A stretch of DNA of 64,000 bases. It comes from Cephalotrichum gorgonifer. Its lineage: Eukaryota > Ascomycota > Sordariomycetes > Microascales > Microascaceae. The position numbers and the translations under genes are program-made. Position 1 is the stretch's first letter. Each line of letters starts with the position of its first letter. Positions 58,235 to 64,000 of the stretch are shown in pieces. The notes under the pieces are model-generated. The model saw only the letters and a program-made list of their open reading frames with translations. It did no database searches and was not told the origin of the DNA. The stretch is taken from contig ONZQ02000003.1 in assembly GCA_900312665.1 (NCBI GenBank), forward strand, positions 2,075,402 through 2,139,401, read 5' to 3'.

Positions 58235-59018
58235 CTATCGTGAGACCTTCGTACCAACTTTGGGCGGCAGCTTGATTGTGGACTTGGCTGGGTGCCCAGC
58301 AAGTTCGTCCAGCAGAAAGTCGGCGGCCGCCAAAAAAAATGCTCGGGGAAGCTGCGACAAGGTAGCCGCGGCCTTTGAGCATTGAAGCTCGCTTGGTTCT
58401 ACCGCAGATGGGGTGGAAGGAACGATGTCCATCCGGGGGTGATGTGACCTCGACTCAAGGGGATATACTTGCCACTTTAGACACACTTGAAGAACTCTGG
58501 CGTTCGGGTCGTAGAAGTATCACCCGAGAAGCCCCTGGTCAGCCGATACGAACTTGCTCGTCGTCGCGCCTTCCCTAACCAAGCGGCAATGCTCCCGTTG
58601 CCGTCTGGAACCTTAATCCCAAGCCGCCAAAAGGCCGTCAGCTGCACCGGCCCATTAGACGTGGCTCGCCCAAGGTGGTCCATGTATCCTCGACGGCTCC
58701 TTCCAGCGCACTCCTGTGCCTTTATCCTCAGATGATGCTCCGATTCAGGTTCTTTGCCATAGTCCTGTTAGCCAAGTCCCGACTCCTTTCCCCTGTGAAG
58801 AGAGTCCCGGCAGGCCGAACTGGCCAAGTTCCTCGACCAGCATAACCATGGGCGGCTCCTCGAAAAGCGTGGATAACACCTGTATTCGAGCTCCAGCGGT
58901 CATTCCCCCCCTCCACAGTGCCATGACCTGATGGCATCCCTCCCTCCTGCTCCACTCGGCAAGCACTAGGGTGGAAGGTGTACCTTCCAACCTCGAATTG
59001 ACTCTTCCACCCTTCCAT
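58235..59018 (-). pseudogene. Possible decayed coding sequence, unknown family
   Basis: Three consecutive minus-strand ORFs in different frames each look protein-like: at 58990-58745 (contains ARIQVLSTLFEEPPMVMLVE), at about 58742-58477 (contains RGYMDHLGRATSNGPVQLTAF), and at 58486-58235 (contains LPRAFFLAAADFLLDELAGH). They abut or overlap and would need two frame changes to join; no convincing GT-AG introns were found at the joins (a CTAACAGGACTATGGCAAAG sequence near 58755 is the best candidate). I do not recognise the family. It could be a relic, a fast-evolving gene with introns I cannot place, or coincidence. Low confidence. Confidence 0.25.
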
Positions 59019-59513
59019 TATTTTTTCGGACCTTGATCCTCTTATCGTTTGGTATAAAATCTTCTTCGATCCTGCACCAAAGCATAATGAGCGGATATCA
59101 CCAGTTCATGACAGACGCACCCCCATACATACCATAATGTTGACCTTGCGTAGTGACTCTTCGGGGGGGTGTGGTTACGCCCCGAAACTTGATCCATCCC
59201 AAGCATTATAAAATGCCTCTCATCCACCCCTCTCCCCCGTCTCCCACTCCTCTGGCACACCAGTCTTGCATCATCATAGCTTCCATCATAGCCCTCTGCC
59301 ATCTTACCTCAGTTTCCATAAACCACATCACAGTCTTCTTATACATATGCCTTACCCCATCTTTAATACGACCAATAGACGCTCCTGCCATTGACTAGCC
59401 ACTGTTCAGCCACGAAATCCGTCGGGAACAAGTCTATACCTACGGATTAGCAGAGTCCTCGTCACTTCGCCTCAGCCCCGTTATAATCTCTTTACTTCCT
59501 TTCGACTTTGAAC
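59019..59513. other. Promoter region of the RING-like gene
   Basis: About 500 bp immediately upstream of the ATG at 59514, pyrimidine-rich from 59220 to 59330 and 59460-59510. This fits a fungal core promoter and leader; no other gene seen. Confidence 0.5.
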
Positions 59514-60956
59514 ATGTCGCACGCCGTTCTCAGGGATAGATCTACCCTCCTCCTGGCCAACAAAGGCCTCCACAACCTCCGGCCCGCACTTGGTCTCAAG
59601 GAGACGCGCGACATACCGAACGGATTTGAGCTCCTGCCAGTCTGGAGCCATGAGGAGGAGCCGCATGTGCCGGTAGATAGCGGAAGTAGATTCCTGGGGC
59701 GAGTTATCCCTGTGCCAACCCTGGAGTCGCATCCCGTCAAGGAGTGCAATGACTGTGGTGTGCCGAAACGCGCACCGGTGATGCACGTGCTTCCTTGCAA
59801 ACACGATGTTTGCCATAAGTGCCTTACCAACCGGGCTTTATGGCCGGAGAAGGGTATGCCCAGGGATGCGCTGCTATCCATGCTCCATAAAGCCGGTCAG
59901 CGGCTGTACGACCCTAACTCAAGGGATTATGCCCGCGACATGGCAGACAAAGAATCTGTCCTTGGGACGCTCTGGCAGCGGCTTGGCTGGGCCTGCTGCA
60001 AGAAGACCATCCCATTCGGCGACCTTATCAGGGAGGGAGTCGATAGCTGGATCATCACTTCGCTCATTCGCGAGTGGGATCATGCTCTTCGCGCCATCGA
60101 AGGCGAGGGCAACAGCATCATCCTACGCCTCTTCGATGGGTTCTTCAGGCTCCGCGTTGAAGACGGCGTAGAGGTGGCATATTCGACCCACCCTCGCCTA
60201 AAGATGGAGATCAAAAACCCCTTCCGGAGGCCGCCAAGCAATCGAAACGGGGACAAGGAAGGGCTGCTCCATCTCTCCGTCCTCTCAGACCAGCTGGTCA
60301 GAGAGCAGGAGATCGCGAGTGCCCGGGCCGAATGGGATGAGATCCTCGAGCAATTTCCGCTCGCTCATGTCAGCCGGGATGGATCCGAGAGGTACGACGA
60401 CGGGCCATTCTCCACTTGGAAGCTGAAGCCCGGCGAACCCGAGCCGGGTGGACCCGAGCCCGGTGGACCCGAGCCCGCCGGGTTGGACGAGCCAACTGGG
60501 GCCTCATTCTTCTCCGGTATTGATGGAGAGTGGCGGGGCACCCCCGATGCATCATTCTTGGGGTATGACGAGTTGTGGGCCATCCTCGATGCGGCATTCT
60601 TGGGGTACGACGTGTTGTGGGTCATTCCCAATGCGTTATTCTTGGGGTATGATGAGCTGTGGGCCATCCCCGGCATCTCATTCTTCCCCGGTTTTTACGG
60701 CGAGCTGCCGGACGCCCCCGATGCGTCGTTCTGGAGGTATGAAGAGTTCTGGGTCACCCCCGACGCTTCATCCCCGAATCTGACGCTCGAGGCTGTTCAC
60801 GGCAGCTTGACAGCCACCGGTACCAGCACCGGCAGTCCTGTCCGGGGTGTGAATGGGGTCGGTGAAGGCTCATCCCCGCTGGAAAACTTCAACGCGGCCC
60901 TCGCCAACCACAACATCCGTCTTGGTCGTCCGACTGGGTCGGGCTCCCTATCATAG
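59514..60956 (+). CDS. RING-like protein with tandem 14-residue repeats
   Basis: Single exon, 480 aa from ATG at 59514. A half-RING-like zinc site is visible: C78-x2-C81 then C95-x-H97-x2-C100-x2-C103 (ECNDCGVP ... LPCKHDVCHKC). A later GWACCKK has an adjacent Cys pair rather than a CxxC, so the second zinc pair is incomplete or unusual. The middle is helical and charged. Then comes a Gly/Pro/Glu run (PGEPEPGGPEPGGPEPAG, from 60430) and an imperfect 42-nt repeat from 60546 encoding units such as DASFLGYDELWAIL, DAAFLGYDVLWVIP and NALFLGYDELWAIP, with decayed copies to 60775. RING-like suggests ubiquitin ligase activity, but without the second half this is unproven. No homologue recognised. 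Confidence 0.7.
   Translation: MSHAVLRDRSTLLLANKGLHNLRPALGLKETRDIPNGFELLPVWSHEEEPHVPVDSGSRFLGRVIPVPTLESHPVKECNDCGVPKRAPVMHVLPCKHDVCHKCLTNRALWPEKGMPRDALLSMLHKAGQRLYDPNSRDYARDMADKESVLGTLWQRLGWACCKKTIPFGDLIREGVDSWIITSLIREWDHALRAIEGEGNSIILRLFDGFFRLRVEDGVEVAYSTHPRLKMEIKNPFRRPPSNRNGDKEGLLHLSVLSDQLVREQEIASARAEWDEILEQFPLAHVSRDGSERYDDGPFSTWKLKPGEPEPGGPEPGGPEPAGLDEPTGASFFSGIDGEWRGTPDASFLGYDELWAILDAAFLGYDVLWVIPNALFLGYDELWAIPGISFFPGFYGELPDAPDASFWRYEEFWVTPDASSPNLTLEAVHGSLTATGTSTGSPVRGVNGVGEGSSPLENFNAALANHNIRLGRPTGSGSLS
60546..60775 (+). repeat. In-frame tandem 42-nt repeat within the RING-like gene
   Basis: Three near-identical units begin at about 60546, 60588 and 60630 (each 42 nt, 14 codons). A degenerate unit begins near 60672 (with a 6-nt insertion) and another begins near 60720. 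All keep reading frame, so copy number can change without truncating the protein. Confidence 0.8.
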
Positions 60957-61960
60957 GTGGCTCCCGAGGCAGGGAATGGGAGGGCCGTATAGATTCGCTT
61001 GGGAATGGTTAGAACCCCCGCCACACAAAAAAAAAAAGGCGGCAAAAGAGACGTGAGGGCTGACGAGAAATGAGAGGTATATGTTTTGATTTTGATTATT
61101 TATTTGGAGAAATGAATAATGGAGGAATGTAATGGGGAAATGGCATCTTTTCGGGGAAATAACGTGGGAAGGGCGGGCATCTGGAAAGAGAAACATATGT
61201 ATGAGTATGACATGTAAAATAATTTTGAATGCAAGCTGTTGTGACCCAGCATGACTTGTCCAGTGTGCTTGTGTGTGATGATGTCGATAGTTACCAGTTG
61301 AGAGTAGGATGGAGGTAGAAGGCGGTGGCCCTGGAGGACGAGAATTACAGTCATGCCTATTGCCCCATCTCGATCTGTACTATTATAGCTCTTGAGGACG
61401 GATTCAATACCGCCCCAGACTTACCCTTCCTCCCACACTTCTAGGACGGTGTGATATGGATGTGTCTTCCTGCTTCCATCGTTACCGTCTTGGAAGAGAA
61501 GAGAAGAGGGGATGGGGGGCTGTGTTCGTAGAAGCATCATGTATTCCAAGTGGGTGTATGCATATTCGATGGAAACGTACCACCCTCATGTCTGCTAGTT
61601 TGCTGGCATGGCGGTGGGTAGAATCTGGGGACAGTGAGCATCGCATACCAGGCAGGGCTTACGGTACTTGTATGGACGAGGATTATCGTACAAGTATGCG
61701 GGGCAGGGCTTGTGCTAGGCAACATAATTTATGCACTAGCGGGGATGGTGGCTAATGTTCGGGCCTACCCTAAACCAACGTCACAGCCCTAAGAGCGAAC
61801 CCACCCGTGGCGCTTACGGACGCCAATGCGACGCGACTAACACGCTCTGCCCCGCCTTGCGTCTTGCTTTCTTGCATTCCTGCGATTCAATCTCCGCCCC
61901 GCGCCGGACATCGAAAATCGAACATCGAAGCGCCCGGCACATGGGTCCGCGACTCCGCCA
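60957..61960. other. Intergenic, PSF2 promoter
   Basis: About 1.0 kb. Contains an A-run near 61027 and AT-rich DNA to 61150, followed by mixed sequence. GTAC-type words occur near 61671-61700 (ggtacttgtatgg and cgtacaagtatg). No gene supported; ORFs at 61456-62064 belong to the leader or antisense of PSF2. Confidence 0.5.
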
Positions 61961-62027
61961 ATGGCTCTCCCCCTGCATGTCGGCCTCATTCCGTCAGAGG
62001 TCGCCTTCCTCTGCGAGATGGAACTAG
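61941..62027 (+). promoter_or_regulatory. Upstream ORF overlapping the PSF2 start
   Basis: An ATG at 61941 (context CACATGG) opens a 28-codon reading frame that ends with TAG at 62025, after the PSF2 ATG at 61961 and in another frame. If the transcript starts upstream of 61941, ribosomes would reach this AUG first, so it could damp PSF2 translation. Transcript start unknown. Confidence 0.45.
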
Positions 62028-62871
62028 TCACCGTCATTCCCCGCCAAAGACTAGACAGCATTAACCTATTAGGGGTAAACTTCCCTCCAGCCCCGGCGTG
62101 ATTGACATCTACGCGTCCTTGTACCGCGAGGACCCTACCTAATGCCCATCCCTCCCCCCCGAAACTAGTCTATCAACCTACGAAGGGCTCCTAGCTAACG
62201 CCCGTGTTTTTGCCACTCCGCAGGGACCGACGCCAGACCTCCGACCCCCACGACGAAGCGACATCCCCCTCTGGCTCGCCCTCCTACTCAAGAAGCAGCG
62301 ACGCGCCAACATCGTGCCTCCCCCCTGGCTCCACCCGACCTCCCTCGCCGAGATCGTCCACCACGAGACAAACGTCGACCCGGACGCCTTCTCCCCCCCG
62401 CCGCCGCCGCCCGTGCGCCCGGACGGCTACGGGTCCGTGAGGAGGGTGGACGGCTCGGACGTGGACCCGTCGCGGGAGCCGGCGCTGTCGCCTCCGTTCC
62501 TGCCCTCGTGCACGGCGGACGCGCCGACGTCGGCGCTGCCGTACCACTGGCTTGAGGTGTCGGAGATGATACTCGCGCACGCGAGCGACGACGTGCCCTC
62601 GCCCGAGGAGGCCAGGACGCTGCTGCGTGACCTGAGGGAGGTGAGGGCCGCCAAGATGAGGGCCAGCACGGCGCAGTTCGAGGGCGGCGTCGCGGGCGTG
62701 ATGAGCCTTACGGGAGTGGGCGCGATGGAGCTGGCGGAGAGCAGGGGGTTCGTGCTGGGTGTCGTGGAGGGGGTGAGGAAGCTTGGCGCGAGTGCGGAGG
62801 CGGCGAGGAGGGAGGAGGAGGAGGAGGAGGGCAGGGAAGGGGAGGAGAGCGATGGCGAGATGGAGCTGTGA
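61961..62871 (+). CDS. PSF2: DNA replication complex GINS subunit PSF2
   Basis: Two exons, 61961-62074 and 62224-62871, 253 aa, joined in phase 0 by [32 protein letters not shown] and [18 protein letters not shown] form the conserved beta/alpha start. The second exon gives [50 protein letters not shown] and [20 protein letters not shown], all PSF2 hallmarks. GINS (Sld5-Psf1-Psf2-Psf3) bridges Cdc45 and MCM in the CMG helicase. The C-terminus ([23 protein letters not shown]) is a fungal acidic extension. Longer than human (185 aa) and yeast (213 aa) PSF2 mainly through a Pro-rich insert and this tail. Good start context CGCCAATGG. Confidence 0.95.
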
Positions 62872-64000
62872 GGAATAGAGGGGAAAATATGAAGCTACNN
62901 NNNNNNNNNNNNNNNNNNAAGGTATACAGAGCGGTTTGCATTTCCGCGAAATGGATAGAAGGATTGACTTTAGGTGGAGGATCCGCATTGGGAAATACCA
63001 GCAAAACTTGTTATTTTCTAAAAACGAGCGGCTTGTAGTCCGTAGCCGTGACTGGAAGCTTTCATGCCTCCTCGGCTGTCCTATTTGATGAACAGCTAAG
63101 TGCTACGACCCTTGCCCTGGACGTCCATATTCCAGCCGCACAACTGATGAATAAACCTAGTCTCATAGTCACTCGCTCCCATGGGGTTACTCAGCAAGTG
63201 CTGCAGAGTCCTTTCTTTATGTTACTGCTGTGTACCCACCCCAATTCCTCCCAATTGATGTCCCCCGGCTTTTACTCTGGCCCCACCCCGCTCCCATCGA
63301 AGCCCCCATCAAATGCCATCCCGTCGTCCCACATTCCAATTACACCCCCCCACCACCACCATCCGCCCACCCCACATCTGAAACAATGACTTGGCCGGCA
63401 AGTGACATCAGACACCATACCCTTGACGTTAGACAACCAAGCTTAAATTCAATGCGCAAGGGTTCAAGCCTTATGGTTTCTATACCGGAAGATTTCCATC
63501 CCGGGCTCAACCTGCCCTCTCTTGCCCTTGCTCCCTTGTTCCCACTATCAATCTTCCCCCCCCACCTGCCATGTCCTGTCAAGATCTACATCCGGGGAAG
63601 GGGCCAGCCGGACCACCCCCCTTTTGCCGGGAGGGAAAGAGAGTTTCACAATTACATTCTTCTCTCCCCCCCGGGGTCGCTTACCATACCATCCACTCAT
63701 CTAGGCGCCAAAGAATATCGTGGTGTCAATTCCGCACTGAGCTCAGAAAGCAGTAATCACGGCTCGCAGTTTATCTATTTGAAAAATATCAAGTAAATAG
63801 GGATATTGTCATGAAAGAAAAAAAATGATTACTCCTTTTACCCAAGTCCACTCGTTTTTCTCTCATCTCCCCCGAACCGGGAAAGTAGAGCTATGAAAAA
63901 GACAACTACATTGCGGAAATGGGGGAGGAGGCAAGCGGGATAGATATCCCCAAAATTGAAAAGTGCTCTCGAAATGGAAGAAATCGAACAAAAACAAGGG
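62872..64000. other. Right edge of window
   Basis: PSF2 3' flank, the 20-N gap, then 1.1 kb with no supported gene. Overlapping plus-strand ORFs at 63048-63389 and 63230-63796 are Pro- and Ser-rich because of C-rich tracts (near 63348), with no domain and no splice-linked partner. Confidence 0.45.
62899..62918. other. Assembly gap (20 N)
   Basis: Exactly 20 N lie 27 bp after the PSF2 stop codon. The missing length may not be 20; it is probably a placeholder between scaffolded contigs. Confidence 0.98.

Noticed and set aside
63230..63796. 188-aa Pro-rich plus-strand ORF at the right edge
   Set aside because: Driven by C-rich tracts and overlapping another ORF in a second frame; no domain.
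1..64000. CRISPR arrays, 5S rRNA or intact transposons
   Set aside because: I looked for regular direct repeats with spacers, for the conserved fungal 5S sequence, and for long paired terminal repeats or transposase/RT motifs, and saw none; a computational search would be needed to exclude decayed copies.

Overview
This window is nuclear DNA of a filamentous ascomycete, most likely a Sordariomycete. Genes are GC-rich, with short introns (about 45-190 nt) that carry GT donors and CTAAC/CTGAC branch sites close to the 3' AG. The protein set is typical of Pezizomycotina: complex I 9.5 kDa subunit, ISY1, WBP1, DDB1, PSF2, GH3 beta-xylosidase and two fungal NLRs. No bacterial operons, CRISPR arrays, rRNA or intact transposons were seen. 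Exon structures below were built by hand from ORF continuity, splice signals and reading phase. In every model but one, the exon lengths sum to whole codons at well-supported junctions.

Layout. 0.9-2.5 kb: conserved disordered ascomycete protein (-). 2.5-8 kb: gene-poor, with degenerate GTAC-rich words. 8.0-9.7 kb: membrane-anchored bulb-lectin protein (-). 11.2-12.4 kb: SLC35F-type transporter (-). 13.7-16.5 kb: long proline-rich protein (-). 16.5-19 kb: gene-poor, with one tRNA-like Pol III unit at 18.6 kb. 19.0-21.6 kb: secreted GH3 beta-xylosidase (-). 22.7-23.5 kb: ISY1 splicing factor (-). 25.4-27.0 kb: WBP1 of oligosaccharyltransferase (-). 27.5-27.9 kb: complex I subunit (+). 28.8-32.5 kb: DDB1 (-). 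33.6-34.4 kb: SAM methyltransferase (-). 35.6-39.8 kb: NACHT-ankyrin NLR (+). 40.1-42.9 kb: large protein of unknown function (+). 43.1-44.3 kb: WD40 protein of SWT21/WRAP53 type (-). 45.1-46.4 kb: PQ-loop membrane protein (+). 46.9-47.8 kb: GNAT acetyltransferase (+). 49.7-51.0 kb: PAN-domain membrane protein (+). 51.5-54.9 kb: alpha/beta-hydrolase/NB-ARC/TPR NLR (-). 56.1-57.3 kb: R3H protein (+). 58.2-59.0 kb: possible decayed coding relic (-). 59.5-61.0 kb: RING-like repeat protein (+). 62.0-62.9 kb: PSF2 of the GINS complex (+). A 20-N assembly gap lies at 62.9 kb.

Most genes are housekeeping, so this looks like a chromosome arm rather than a dispensable or cluster region. The accessory material is concentrated at 33-61 kb. 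It comprises two NLR-type sensors of different architecture, a secreted or membrane PAN protein, a RING-like protein with in-frame 42-nt repeats, and a fast-evolving protein with a conserved-looking C-terminal domain. The NLRs are the best candidates for non-self recognition functions. The GTAC-word repeats and the tRNA-like unit are the main non-coding signals I could not explain.
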